64,000 nucleotides of DNA from Salinisphaera sp. Q1T1-3 (lineage in GTDB: Bacteria; Pseudomonadota; Gammaproteobacteria; Nevskiales; Salinisphaeraceae). The position numbers and the translations under genes are program-made. The stretch lies in assembly GCF_003602005.1 (NCBI RefSeq), contig NZ_QZWD01000001.1, positions 270,641 to 334,640 of the forward strand, in the 5' to 3' direction. The notes under the pieces were generated by a model, which had not been told where the DNA came from, searched no databases, and worked only from the letters and a program-made list of their open reading frames with translations. Below, in pieces: positions 25,935-34,433 of the stretch; position 1 is the stretch's first letter; each line of letters opens with the position of its first letter.

Positions 25935-27560
25935 TCAGGCGGGCTGCGTGTCGTCATCGGGTGCACGTAGCACGTAGGGCCGCATCATTTCGTTCGCGGC
26001 ATGCTCCCAGATGTGGCAGTGCCAGACATAGCGCCCGGGATAACCATCGAACGGCACCAGTATCCGCGTGACCATGCCGGCATGCGCCTGGACGGTGTCC
26101 TTCCAGCCCGTCTCGCCCGCGTTCGGGGCGCTCGCGGCATCGAGAAAACGCATGTGGCCGAAGTTCTGGTACTGAAATACATCGAACGGCCGTCTATCCA
26201 GTACGCGAAACCGAACCAGATGCAGATGGATCGGGTGTGTGTCTTCGGTCGTGTTGATCAGATGCCAGATTTCCTGCGTGCCCAGGACCGGATCCTCGGT
26301 CACATCGGCATACCAGCGCTTGCCGCCCAGAAGCATCAGCATGGAGCGGCCCGTGGTGTGAAAGTACTCGTCGAGTGATAGATGGCGCTCGCGCACTGCC
26401 TTCGACGTTTCCGGCGCAGGAATGGAGGCGAGCCGGTCCGGCACGGCCGGCGCGGACACGACGCTCCCGGGTGAAGCGGCGACGCGAAACTGCATGATCG
26501 GCACGCCGTCGCTGTTCAGCGTGAACCGGCTGCCCGACGAAGTGCTGAAGTCGACGATCACATCGGCGCGCTCGGCCGGCGCCAGCAGGATGTCGCCGCG
26601 CTCGGCCGGCGCAGCAAGCAGGCCTTGATCGGAGCCGATCTGGGTGATGGGCCGCCCGCCGGCGAGCTTCAATCGAAAGAATCGCTGGTTCGACGCATTG
26701 ACCACGCGAAACCGGTAGCGCGTCGGCTCGACATCCAGGTAAGGCGCATATTTGCCGTTGACGAGTATGGCGTTGCCGCGCACCTCGGCGACCCACGGGC
26801 GGCCCTCGACGCCCGAGGTCGGGTAGTACAGACTCCCGTCGGCGCCGAACGAGCGATCGGTCAGCATGAGCGGGATCTCGTAGCCGCCGCGTGGCAGCGC
26901 GAGCGCGGCTTCCTGGGCGTCGCGAATCAGGTAGAACCCCATCAGCCCCGCGTAATGGTTCAGACGCGCCGTGCCCATGGCATGGTCGTGGTACCAGAGC
27001 GTCGTTGCCGGTTGACCATTGGGATAACGCGAGGTCCGCGCGTTGCCCGGGGTATACCAGTCTTCCGGATACCCGTCACTGTCCGAGGGCGTGCGGCCGC
27101 CGTGGACGTGAACGATGCTGCGCGCGGTCGGCGCCCCCGGCTCCATGCCGCAGATCGTGAAGTCGACCGGCAGAAAGTGCTTCGGCGGCAGTTTGTTGAC
27201 CCATTCGACCGTGATGGGCTTGTCTCGCACCACCTCGATGGTCGGCCCGGGGAAATGACCGTTGTAGGTCCACATCCGGGTCGCCGGCAGATCTCGGTGT
27301 ACCTTGATATGGGCCTCGTGCATATCGATGCGGTAATGCGCAACCGGCTCGCCGCTAGCATCCGGCATCGAATGCTGGCGTGTCGGCGATGCCTGCGGCG
27401 GTATCGGCAACGCGTCCACGAACGACGCGAGCGTCCGGGGATCGATCGTGTCACCTTTATCGGGTGCCGCCTGGGCCGTGGTCGCTGGCAACCAGCCAGT
27501 CGAAAGCGCACCGCCCCATCCGGCGGCCCCCAGGATGAAACGTCGTCGCGTCGGGTTCAT
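25935..27560 (-). CDS. Multicopper oxidase with Tat signal (CotA/bilirubin-oxidase-like)
   Basis: A 541-residue laccase-type enzyme that oxidises phenols, metals or bilirubin-like compounds with reduction of O2 to water. The ATG at 27558-27560 gives the twin-arginine signal MNPTRRRFILGAAGWGG, so it is exported folded. Copper motifs in order: SIVHVHGGRTPSDSDG, TLWYHDHAMGTARLNHYAGL, THPIHLHLVRFRVLDR and the T1 block YVWHCHIWEHAANEMMRPY. All four motifs are intact. The spacing and the HVHGG form resemble CotA rather than CueO, and no Met-rich insert is seen. The phosphoesterase gene upstream ends 160 bp away. Confidence 0.92.
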   Translation of the reverse strand: MNPTRRRFILGAAGWGGALSTGWLPATTAQAAPDKGDTIDPRTLASFVDALPIPPQASPTRQHSMPDASGEPVAHYRIDMHEAHIKVHRDLPATRMWTYNGHFPGPTIEVVRDKPITVEWVNKLPPKHFLPVDFTICGMEPGAPTARSIVHVHGGRTPSDSDGYPEDWYTPGNARTSRYPNGQPATTLWYHDHAMGTARLNHYAGLMGFYLIRDAQEAALALPRGGYEIPLMLTDRSFGADGSLYYPTSGVEGRPWVAEVRGNAILVNGKYAPYLDVEPTRYRFRVVNASNQRFFRLKLAGGRPITQIGSDQGLLAAPAERGDILLAPAERADVIVDFSTSSGSRFTLNSDGVPIMQFRVAASPGSVVSAPAVPDRLASIPAPETSKAVRERHLSLDEYFHTTGRSMLMLLGGKRWYADVTEDPVLGTQEIWHLINTTEDTHPIHLHLVRFRVLDRRPFDVFQYQNFGHMRFLDAASAPNAGETGWKDTVQAHAGMVTRILVPFDGYPGRYVWHCHIWEHAANEMMRPYVLRAPDDDTQPA

Positions 27561-27643
27561 CGATCCGGTCAATCCTGTTTGGTTGTGTCGTCGCGCCCTG
27601 AACGGCAATCGACGACGCGTGTGTATCTTGGCCGCTGACGAGC

Positions 27644-27670
27644 GAGCGCGCCCGGAATCGGGGCGCGCTC
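27644..27670 (-). terminator. GC hairpin between phosphoesterase and multicopper oxidase
   Basis: GAGCGCGCCC pairs with GGGCGCGCTC around a short loop, 50 bp beyond the phosphoesterase stop. No T-tract follows on the minus strand, so terminator function is tentative. Confidence 0.4.
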
Positions 27671-27720
27671 AGATCGCCGCATGGCCGGTCCGGCCTGTGC
27701 CAACGGGCTCGGGTCGCGTA

Positions 27721-29463
27721 TCAGCCGTGGTTCTCGATCGTTCCCGTTTCGGGGTCGAGAAGCAGGGTCGACTGATTGGGCGGCGCGTCGGCGCTGAAAT
27801 CGAACATGCCCTCGAGCGAGCCGGCCAGCGCATCGAAAGAGCCCTGCCCGATCCGTCGACCGTCCAGCCAGTTGTCCTCGATGAAACGCAGCACGGAGGT
27901 CTGATCGGTGACCGTGTGATCGACGTAATTCGATCGTGCCCACGGGGAGATCACCAGAAGCGGCAACCGCGGACCGTGCCCGCAACGACCCTGCGCCGGT
28001 TTGCCGTCGATGCCGTCCAGCGGCGTCGCGCGCGGCTTGGAACCATCGCCACCCTCGTTGCAGGTATTGGCCCCGTTGAGGACGTCGCTGGTCGTGGCCG
28101 AGGGATTCACGTTCGGGCTGTAGCGATGGTCGTACCAGCCGTCGGAATCGTCATAGGCAATGATCACCGCCGTGTTCTTCCAGGCCGACTGCTGTTGCAG
28201 GAAATTCACCACCTTGACGATGAAATCCTGTTCGTCCAGCGGATCGGAATAACCGGCATGGCCGTCCTGATAGGCCGGCGCCTTGAGAAACGAGACCTGC
28301 GGAAAGTTACCGGCTTCGACCGCGTCGAAAAAGTCGTGGGAATCATACTGATGATTCGCCGGGTCCTTGGTGTCGGTGACCTCGCCGTTCGAATTCACCT
28401 CGTACGAGTGGCCGATCGAAGCCGTATTGAAGGGCCGATCATGTTCCGGGTTGGCGGTCGACGCGTAATACTGGAACGGCTCATGGTGCGGGATGTAGTC
28501 GTTCGACTGCACCCGTGTATTGCTGTCCTTGCCCGTGGTCGCCACGCGGGTGACGTGGGCGCGCTCGCAGCCGGTAGAGCCGTCGGGATTCACGACGCCA
28601 AGATCGAAGCCACCCTCGAACCAGCCCCAGGTCACACCCGCCTTGTTGAGCAAGTCGCCAATGTTGCGACCGCCCATACGGGCCTGCGTATTGCCCGAAC
28701 AACGATCGCCCATCGGATCGGGGTCTCCGATCAATGTCTTGCCACCGTTGCCGTCGGCGACATAGGCCCAGGTGCTGTCGACCGGGGTCATATCGATGAG
28801 TCCGTTGGTCTGACCGGAGATCAGATTGATGGCCCCCGGTGTGGACGGGCCGAATGTGGTGCCATAGGCGTTGTCGCTCATCGCGTAGTGTTGGGCATAG
28901 TTCCACAGCGCGGTCACCGTGTTGCCGTCGTAATAGCCGGCCACCAACCCCTTGTTCTGTGTCGCGGTGGCTTCTGTCACGTCCGGCGGCGGACCGCCGC
29001 GCCCAACCGATTTCGGAAACAGATCCATCGCACCATCGTCGAAGGCCATCTGCTCATCTTCGTAGGCATGGTCCTGGTCGGCGGTCAGCGCCTGACTGCG
29101 ATCCAGGCGGAACGGATTGGTCGCGCCGTCGCCATTGGCCGGGTTGAGATTCGGGTTATCGTTCAACAACTCGGCCGTGTAATTATCGATATCCGTCGGC
29201 GTGTCGTCGGCCGCGGTAAACCGTGGTTCTCCGGCCGGATTGGCTGCGTGCGGATACGTCCCGAAGTAATGATCGAACGAGATATTTTCCGGAAAAATGA
29301 CGACCAGATGCTTGATCGGCGTCGCGGTACGCGACGCACTCGATCCGCCAGTCGACGAACCTGATGACGTATCGACATTGTCGTCGTCGCCGTTGCAACC
29401 GGCGATCGTCGCAATCGTGACCGCGCACGCCACGCTCGCGACCGTGAATTTCCGCCCCCACAT
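27721..29463 (-). CDS. Phospholipase C/acid phosphatase-family phosphoesterase lipoprotein
   Basis: A 580-residue member of the PLC/AcpA phosphoesterase family (alkaline-phosphatase-like fold). The signal peptide ends in the lipobox IAGC at residues 20-23, followed by an acidic Ser/Gly linker. The core starts IKHLVVIFPENISFDHYFGT, where the Asn/Glu metal ligands PEN and the DHYFG motif define the family. Later blocks are MSDNAYGTTFGPSTPGAINL, FPQVSFLKAPAYQDGHAGYS, AVIIAYDDSDGWYDHRYSPN and GPRLPLLVISPWARSNYVDH. Likely role: phosphate release from phospholipids or phosphomonoesters at the cell surface. No pho box was looked for beyond eye inspection. Confidence 0.9.
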   Translation of the reverse strand: MWGRKFTVASVACAVTIATIAGCNGDDDNVDTSSGSSTGGSSASRTATPIKHLVVIFPENISFDHYFGTYPHAANPAGEPRFTAADDTPTDIDNYTAELLNDNPNLNPANGDGATNPFRLDRSQALTADQDHAYEDEQMAFDDGAMDLFPKSVGRGGPPPDVTEATATQNKGLVAGYYDGNTVTALWNYAQHYAMSDNAYGTTFGPSTPGAINLISGQTNGLIDMTPVDSTWAYVADGNGGKTLIGDPDPMGDRCSGNTQARMGGRNIGDLLNKAGVTWGWFEGGFDLGVVNPDGSTGCERAHVTRVATTGKDSNTRVQSNDYIPHHEPFQYYASTANPEHDRPFNTASIGHSYEVNSNGEVTDTKDPANHQYDSHDFFDAVEAGNFPQVSFLKAPAYQDGHAGYSDPLDEQDFIVKVVNFLQQQSAWKNTAVIIAYDDSDGWYDHRYSPNVNPSATTSDVLNGANTCNEGGDGSKPRATPLDGIDGKPAQGRCGHGPRLPLLVISPWARSNYVDHTVTDQTSVLRFIEDNWLDGRRIGQGSFDALAGSLEGMFDFSADAPPNQSTLLLDPETGTIENHG

Positions 29464-29570
29464 GAAAACCTCCCGTAAATCGATGTGCCTTACACTTCAA
29501 TCGAGGGCGAATATAGACGCGAACCGTGACAATCCCGTGACGGCAGAACGGTTTTCGCGCCGGGTACCGA

Positions 29571-29752
29571 GGCCCCAAGGCGCGTCGTCACGAGATAAGC
29601 CGTCGCCCCCGCGGCCAAGCGGCGGCAAAACAAGGCATCGCGAGCCTGGCGTGGCCCAGCCACGTGAGCGAGCGATAACGCCGGATGGTCGTCGCTTGCC
29701 CACTGTCCCTTCGGGTTGGCCGGCCTGTTTCGTGACGACACGCCCCGGGCCC
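29571..29752. repeat. Candidate inverted-repeat element D (182 bp)
   Basis: Bases 29571-29601 (GGCCCCAAGGCGCGTCGTCA...) and the reverse complement of 29722-29752 (GGGCCCGGGGCGTGTCGTCA...) match at about 23 of 31 positions, including an uninterrupted GTCGTCACGA. The interior carries no gene. It occupies most of the 386-bp gap between the phosphoesterase and carbonic anhydrase genes. No clear flanking direct repeat is visible and no second copy occurs in the window. Confidence 0.45.
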
Positions 29753-29849
29753 TTCATCGAGAGATCGCCCGGACCGCCGCCGACGAATCAGCACGCAGTC
29801 TGTAGAATCCTGAGTTCCCCGCCTGTCTCACCGGAGTGACACCTCGCTC

Positions 29850-30464
29850 ATGCAAGAAATCAACGCCATGATTCAACGTCTGCAGGACGGCAACGCCGAA
29901 TTCGTCGCCAGTCTGTCCAACGGCGAGACGCTCGCCGAACGCGCCCCGCCGGCCGAACTGGTCCAGGAGCAGAAACCGTTCGCCATCATCCTCGGCTGCT
30001 CGGACGCCCGCGTGCCCGCCGAGATCGTGTTCAACCAGGCGATCGGCGATCTGTTCGTCATCCGGGTCGCCGGCAATATCGTCGCGCGCTCGCAGATCGG
30101 CAGCGTGGAGTTCGCCGCCTCGGCCTTCGGCACGCGTCTGGTGGTGGTCCTTGGCCACACCAAGTGCGGCGCCATCGGCGCGACGCTATCGGAACTCCAG
30201 CAGCCCACAGAGAATCAGTCGCCGAACCTGCGCTCGATCGTCGATCGCGTACGGCCCTCGGTCGCCGAACTGCTCGAGACCGACCTGCGCCATGACCACG
30301 ACGCGCTGGCCGCTGCTGCCGTGCGCGCGAACGTGCGTCGCTCCGTGGATCAGCTGCGCCACGGCTCGGATATTCTCGAGGACATGGTCCAGAGCGACGG
30401 CATGAAGATCGTCGGCGCCGAGTACTCCGTGGAAACCGGTCGCGTCTCCTTCCTCGAAGGCTGA
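29850..30464 (+). CDS. Beta-class carbonic anhydrase
   Basis: A 204-residue enzyme interconverting CO2 and bicarbonate. The zinc and catalytic residues are in place: Cys50 and Asp52 in GCSDARVP, His103 and Cys106 in GHTKCGAIG. NQAIGDLFVIRVAGNIV and GSVEFAASAFGTRLVVVLGH are family blocks. No signal peptide is seen, so it is cytoplasmic. Start at the ATG at 29850; a second ATG at 29868 is possible. It appears to be a single-gene unit, followed by a very stable hairpin. Confidence 0.95.
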   Translation: MQEINAMIQRLQDGNAEFVASLSNGETLAERAPPAELVQEQKPFAIILGCSDARVPAEIVFNQAIGDLFVIRVAGNIVARSQIGSVEFAASAFGTRLVVVLGHTKCGAIGATLSELQQPTENQSPNLRSIVDRVRPSVAELLETDLRHDHDALAAAAVRANVRRSVDQLRHGSDILEDMVQSDGMKIVGAEYSVETGRVSFLEG

Positions 30465-30474
30465 CATCGGTAGC

Positions 30475-30516
30475 GGCCGGGCACGCGGGATTGTGATCGG
30501 CGCCGCGTGCCCGGCC
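30475..30516 (+). terminator. Long hairpin after carbonic anhydrase gene
   Basis: A perfect 14-bp stem, GGCCGGGCACGCGG with CCGCGTGCCCGGCC, around a 14-base loop, starts 10 bp past the stop codon. Only a weak T run follows (ATTTGTTG), but stem stability suggests termination or 3'-end protection. Confidence 0.55.
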
Positions 30517-30549
30517 GGCGACATTTGTTGACGCCATGAGGTCGTATCG

Positions 30550-31251
30550 ATGACAACCCCGTCGCCACACGTTCTCGCCTTCGATGTCTTCGGCACCGTA
30601 GCCGACTGGCACGGCACGATTCGCGACGAGATCACCACCCGCGAGCCCGCAATCGACGGCGCCGCGTTCGCCCGCCGTTGGCGCGCCGGTTATCGCCCGG
30701 CGATGGATCGCGTAGCCACCGGCGAGTGGCCCTGGCAATCGCTGGACGCACTGCATCGACGGCTGCTCGATGACATGCTGGGCGACTACGGGCTGGACCA
30801 TTGGAACGAGGCCGCGCGCGCCGACTTCAATCGTGTCTGGCATCGGCTCGACGTGTGGCCGGATGTGCCCGAAGGGCTGGCTCGGCTGCGCCGCGACCGG
30901 ATCTGCGTGACGCTTTCCAATGGCAATATCGGATTGCTGACACAGCAGGCACGACACGCCGGGATCCATTGGGACTGCATCCTTTCGGCCGAGAATTTCC
31001 GGCGCTACAAACCGGACGCTGCGACATATCTGGGTGTGGCCGAAATCTTCGATTGTCGCCCGCAGGAAATCATGATGGTAGCCACCCACCAGAACGACCT
31101 GGATGCCGCCGCCGGTTTCGGTCTGCAGACCGCTTACATCGAGCGTCCGCAGGAATTCGGAGCAGACGCGCCCAAGACCGCAAGCGCGCCCGGGGACAAC
31201 GATTGCCACGCACGCGATCTGATCGATCTGGCGTCCCAGCTGGCCTCATGA
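30550..31251 (+). CDS. Haloacid dehalogenase type II (L-2-haloacid dehalogenase-like)
   Basis: A 233-residue HAD-superfamily hydrolase. Motif I is LAFDVFGTVADW, with the nucleophilic Asp at about residue 12 and the FGTV form of type II dehalogenases. VTLSNGNIGLLTQQARHAG is motif II. FRRYKPDAATYLGVAEIF holds the Lys of motif III, and MMVATHQNDLDAAAGFGLQT the acidic motif IV. These enzymes displace halide from short 2-haloacids. Many genomic homologues have unproven substrates, so activity is inferred. The next gene starts within its stop (ATGA), giving translational coupling. Confidence 0.88.
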   Translation: MTTPSPHVLAFDVFGTVADWHGTIRDEITTREPAIDGAAFARRWRAGYRPAMDRVATGEWPWQSLDALHRRLLDDMLGDYGLDHWNEAARADFNRVWHRLDVWPDVPEGLARLRRDRICVTLSNGNIGLLTQQARHAGIHWDCILSAENFRRYKPDAATYLGVAEIFDCRPQEIMMVATHQNDLDAAAGFGLQTAYIERPQEFGADAPKTASAPGDNDCHARDLIDLASQLAS

Positions 31252-31760
31252 GCTGGCGTATCCGCCCCGCCGATCCGGCAACCGATGCCGTGGCCATGGC
31301 CGCCATCTATGCCCCCCATGTCACGGACTCGGCCGTATCCTTCGAACTCGAGGCGCCGAGCCCGGCGACCATGGCCGAACGCGTGGCCGCGCATCGAGCC
31401 AGCGGTCGGCTCTGGCTCGTCGCCGTCGACGACAACGACTGTCTCGGCTATGCCTACGCTGGCGCGTTTCGCCAGCGCGCGGCCTACGACGCCACCGCCG
31501 AAACCTCGGCCTATATCGCTGCGAATGCACAGGGACAAGGCATCGGACGTGCGCTTTATCGGCAATTGTTCGCCGAACTCGTCGAGACCGGACACCGCCA
31601 GGCCATTGCGGTCATCACCCTGCCCAATCCGGCGAGCGCGCGTTTTCATGAACAGCTGGGCTTTCATGCAGCCGGCCGGCTTGAAGCCGTCGGCGTCAAG
31701 TTCGGCCGGTCGTGGGATGTCGGGCTGTATCAACGACCGCTGACGGCGGCGGACCGATGA
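31248..31760 (+). CDS. GNAT acetyltransferase, phosphinothricin/methionine-sulfone type
   Basis: A 170-residue GCN5-type N-acetyltransferase of the Pat/MddA (YncA) group. It begins WRIRPADPATDAVAMAAIYA, with PHVTDSAVSFELEAPS as the substrate-pocket region. The acetyl-CoA loop is AANAQGQGIGRALYRQLF, and LPNPASARFHEQLGFHAAG plus KFGRSWDVGLYQR complete the family pattern. It is coupled to both neighbours by 4-bp ATGA overlaps (31248 and 31757). Likely role: detoxification of methionine derivatives or similar amines. Confidence 0.9.
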   Translation: MSWRIRPADPATDAVAMAAIYAPHVTDSAVSFELEAPSPATMAERVAAHRASGRLWLVAVDDNDCLGYAYAGAFRQRAAYDATAETSAYIAANAQGQGIGRALYRQLFAELVETGHRQAIAVITLPNPASARFHEQLGFHAAGRLEAVGVKFGRSWDVGLYQRPLTAADR

Positions 31761-32353
31761 ACTGGCTCGCCCACCTGTGGCTGGCCGACCATAGCGCCAC
31801 GTCGATGGCCGGGCAGCTGCTCGGGGATATCATCAAGGGGCGTCTTGAAACCAGGACCGAGCTGGATGCACCACTTCTCGAAGGCATCCGGCTGCATCGG
31901 CGGATCGACAGCGCCGCCGATGCCCATCCACGACACCACGACCTGCGGGCGCGTTTCGCGCCGCCGCTGCGCCGCTATGCGGGGATTCTGGTCGATATCG
32001 GTCTGGACCATGCCTTGGCACGTCACTGGCAGGCGCATCATCCGGCCGAATCACTCGAGCGATTTGCCGAGCGTGCGACTGACCAGTTGAACCGGGAATG
32101 GCCGACGTCTGGCATCGGCGCTGAGCCACCCGAGCCGCGCGCTTTCGCGCGTCTGCTGGCGAGCTATCGACAGGCTTCGGGCATAGCACAGGCCGTGCGC
32201 CATGTCAGCGCGCGCCTGCAACGTCGCGGCGGTCTCGCCGACGCCAGCGCAGGCGAGGCGATACAGCGAGAGGGACCGGCCTTCGAGAACGCGATCGCGC
32301 CCGTGCTTGCCGATCTGCTTGAAACGGTCATCGCGGCACGCCACGAGACCTGA
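31757..32353 (+). CDS. acpH: Acyl carrier protein phosphodiesterase (ACP hydrolase)
   Basis: A 198-residue enzyme removing 4'-phosphopantetheine from ACP; E. coli AcpH has 193 residues. MNWLAHLWLADHSATSMAGQ is the diagnostic N-terminus. LLGDIIKGR, GIRLHRRIDSAADAHP and DIGLDHALARHW supply the HD-like metal-binding residues. The start overlaps the acetyltransferase stop (ATGA), so it belongs to the three-gene operon. A hairpin shared with the convergent gene follows. Confidence 0.93.
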   Translation: MNWLAHLWLADHSATSMAGQLLGDIIKGRLETRTELDAPLLEGIRLHRRIDSAADAHPRHHDLRARFAPPLRRYAGILVDIGLDHALARHWQAHHPAESLERFAERATDQLNREWPTSGIGAEPPEPRAFARLLASYRQASGIAQAVRHVSARLQRRGGLADASAGEAIQREGPAFENAIAPVLADLLETVIAARHET

Positions 32354-32359
32354 TCGGCA

Positions 32360-32391
32360 TCACCCGACGCCGTGCAAGGCGTCGGGTGATG
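32360..32391. terminator. Bidirectional hairpin between convergent genes
   Basis: ATCACCCGACGCC pairs with GGCGTCGGGTGAT around a 6-base loop, midway between acpH and the convergent IalB-like gene. No T-tract lies on either side, so efficiency is uncertain. Confidence 0.6.
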
Positions 32392-32408
32392 TCGTGCGGA
32401 AGAGGTGA

Positions 32409-32942
32409 TCAGCTCGCGATCGCGTTGTTCGCGTCGGTGAAACCGGACAACGAGATCTTGAGATTGATCTGGTCGCCCTTCGGGCCGACGATCGTGACCT
32501 GCGCCGAGCGACCGTTCTTCATCTTGTTGAGCAACGAACCGTTGACCGGGAAATCCGCGCGGCAGCCCTGTTCCAGGCAGATCTGGAACGGGAAACGACG
32601 GGCCTGGTCGCCGTCTACCGACAGCTGCACGCCCGGTGCCAGACGCGTGCCCAGCGGCAGGATGAAGATCATCGCCGCCGAATCGATCTGCGGCGGATAG
32701 CCCATCACGACACGCATGATCGGCTTGCCAGTGCTCGGGCTGTTGATCAGCTGCGTCATCTCGCAATCGCCCTTCGAGCCGCCGCTTTTCGGGCAACGGA
32801 CTTCCCAGTCGTTGTAATGCGAGATCTTGACGTTGTCCTGTGCGTTGTTCGCCCCCTGGCCCTGAGCCGCAGCAGTGCCCGTCAAGCCGATGAACGAGGC
32901 CGCAACCAGCGCGATGGCGGACAGCCGGAAAGATTTCGACAT
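32409..32942 (-). CDS. Invasion-associated locus B (IalB)-family periplasmic protein
   Basis: A 177-residue exported protein. The ATG at 32940-32942 with AGGAATT upstream gives signal peptide MSKSFRLSAIALVAASFIGL, ending TAAA-QGQ. The mature part has HYNDWEVRCPKSGGSKGDCE, with the paired cysteines of IalB. MRVVMGYPPQIDSAAMIFIL, LPLGTRLAPGVQLSVDGDQA and LEQGCRADFPVNGSLLNKMK follow. The family is common in alphaproteobacteria and some gammaproteobacteria as periplasmic proteins of poorly defined role. Direct involvement in invasion should not be inferred. Confidence 0.88.
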   Translation of the reverse strand: MSKSFRLSAIALVAASFIGLTGTAAAQGQGANNAQDNVKISHYNDWEVRCPKSGGSKGDCEMTQLINSPSTGKPIMRVVMGYPPQIDSAAMIFILPLGTRLAPGVQLSVDGDQARRFPFQICLEQGCRADFPVNGSLLNKMKNGRSAQVTIVGPKGDQINLKISLSGFTDANNAIAS

Positions 32943-33015
32943 AATTCCTGTTTCCCCTTCGAACCTAGAGACGCGCGTCACGATACACGAACCCGAGTGA
33001 CGACGCGCCCACGAG

Positions 33016-34230
33016 TCAAGCCTTTGATTGTGTCAGCTCGCGACCCCGCGATTCTCGCCCGAGCAGCGCACAAATCGCAATCGCGACCGCCACGATCGCG
33101 GCAACCAAGAATAATGCCAGGCTATAGTTCCCCCCGCGCGATCCGGCGATCGAGGTCTGCAATGGACCATCGGCCGCGGCCACGAAATTGCCGACCTGGT
33201 AGACGAAACCGGGCAACACCGCACGGCTGCCGGCCGGTGCCGACTCGTTGAGATACGCCGGCACGACGCCCCAGGCCCCCTGAACCATGAACTGCATCGC
33301 AAACGCACTGGCTGCCAGCCAGACCAGCCCCTGCGCGTAGGCCCAGGGATACACCACCACGAGCGAACCGAGCGCGGCGGCGATGATCGCGGGTCGACGG
33401 CCGATCCGCTGCGACAATGCGCCGAAGGCCACGCCTCCGAGGATCGCGGCAATGTTGTAACAGATCGCCACCAGACTGACCTGATGCGCATCCAGCCCGT
33501 GCTGAATCTTCAGAAACGTCGGGTAGATGTCCTGCGTGCCGTGCGAGAAGAAATTGAACGCCGCCATCAGCACGACCGCATAGCCGACGAAACGTGCGTT
33601 GCGGCGCACGATGTCCCAGAGATCGACCTCGTTCGTCCCGGCCGCGCGGGCCTGTCTCCACACCGGCGACTCCTCGACGCAGAAATGGACATAGACCGCC
33701 AGCAGCGCCGGCGCGATGCCGACGAAGAACAGGCCACGCCAGCCGATCAGCGAAAACAGCAGTCCGTAGACGATCGAGGCCACCAGATAACCGGCCGGAT
33801 AGCCGGCCTGGAACAGGCCCGAGACGAATCCACGCGCATGGGCCGGGATCGACTCCATAGCCAGAGATGAGGCCACGCCCCAGACCCCGCCCATCGCGAT
33901 GCCGTAGAACGCCCGGATGACGAACAGCGAGATCAGTCCCGGTGCCAGCCCGGAGGCCAGCTCGAATACCGAGAACAAAACGATGTTGACGATCAGCACC
34001 GGCTTACGCCCGTAGCGCTCGGCGGCACGACCGAAGATCAGGGCGCCGATCGGCCGTACCGCCAGCGTGAGCATGATCGCGTAGGACAGGGTTTCGACGC
34101 TGCTGGAAAACGCATCGGCGATGTCCGACAGAATGAAAACGAGGATGAAGAAATCGAAGGCATCCAGCATCCAGGCCGCGACACAGGCCACGACCGCATG
34201 GCGCTGTGCCGGGCGCCACGAGTCTTTCAT
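33016..34230 (-). CDS. MFS transporter, SHS-type organic acid carrier
   Basis: A 404-residue 12-TM permease. Of two adjacent ATGs after AAGGAG (34231-34233 and 34228-34230), the second gives MKDSWRPAQRHAVVACVAAW and better spacing. An in-frame upstream extension is non-coding in character. The signatures WMLDAFDFFILVFILSDIAD, RPIGALIFGRAAERYGRKPV (MFS loop 2-3) and AFYGIAMGGVWGVASSLAME place it near the sialate/lactate proton symporters (SHS family, NanT/JEN). The substrate is probably a monocarboxylate. It is divergent from the GntP permease, sharing a 203-bp promoter region. Confidence 0.88.
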   Translation of the reverse strand: MKDSWRPAQRHAVVACVAAWMLDAFDFFILVFILSDIADAFSSSVETLSYAIMLTLAVRPIGALIFGRAAERYGRKPVLIVNIVLFSVFELASGLAPGLISLFVIRAFYGIAMGGVWGVASSLAMESIPAHARGFVSGLFQAGYPAGYLVASIVYGLLFSLIGWRGLFFVGIAPALLAVYVHFCVEESPVWRQARAAGTNEVDLWDIVRRNARFVGYAVVLMAAFNFFSHGTQDIYPTFLKIQHGLDAHQVSLVAICYNIAAILGGVAFGALSQRIGRRPAIIAAALGSLVVVYPWAYAQGLVWLAASAFAMQFMVQGAWGVVPAYLNESAPAGSRAVLPGFVYQVGNFVAAADGPLQTSIAGSRGGNYSLALFLVAAIVAVAIAICALLGRESRGRELTQSKA

Positions 34231-34433
34231 CATCGATCTCCTTGCAGGGCTGCGTCGCGATTCTTGCATACACCACATAAATCGATGTATTCGATTTTGG
34301 TCAATGGCTGCCCTCGAGACAGGCCGGCGATGCATCGCGCCGAAAAATCTTGGTCTGTGCACCGAATGGCTTATGGCCAGACGATGTGCCGCTGCTCAGA
34401 GTGTGGCGAGTGCCGTCCGGAGACGTCTCGCGC
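34231..34433. promoter_or_regulatory. Divergent promoter region of MFS and GntP genes
   Basis: This is the only non-coding DNA between two divergent transporter genes. AT-rich patches at 34265-34305 (CACATAAATCGATGTATTCG, with the small dyad ATCGATGTAT) are candidates for promoter and operator. No regulator gene is adjacent. Confidence 0.4.

Noticed and set aside
27448-29364. 638-codon open frame on the plus strand
   Set aside because: Antisense to the phosphoesterase gene; low-complexity Arg/Val-rich product.
30801-31247. N-terminal extension of the acetyltransferase to 319 residues
   Set aside because: The extension is the dehalogenase gene in another frame; the ATG at 31248 overlaps its stop in ATGA fashion.
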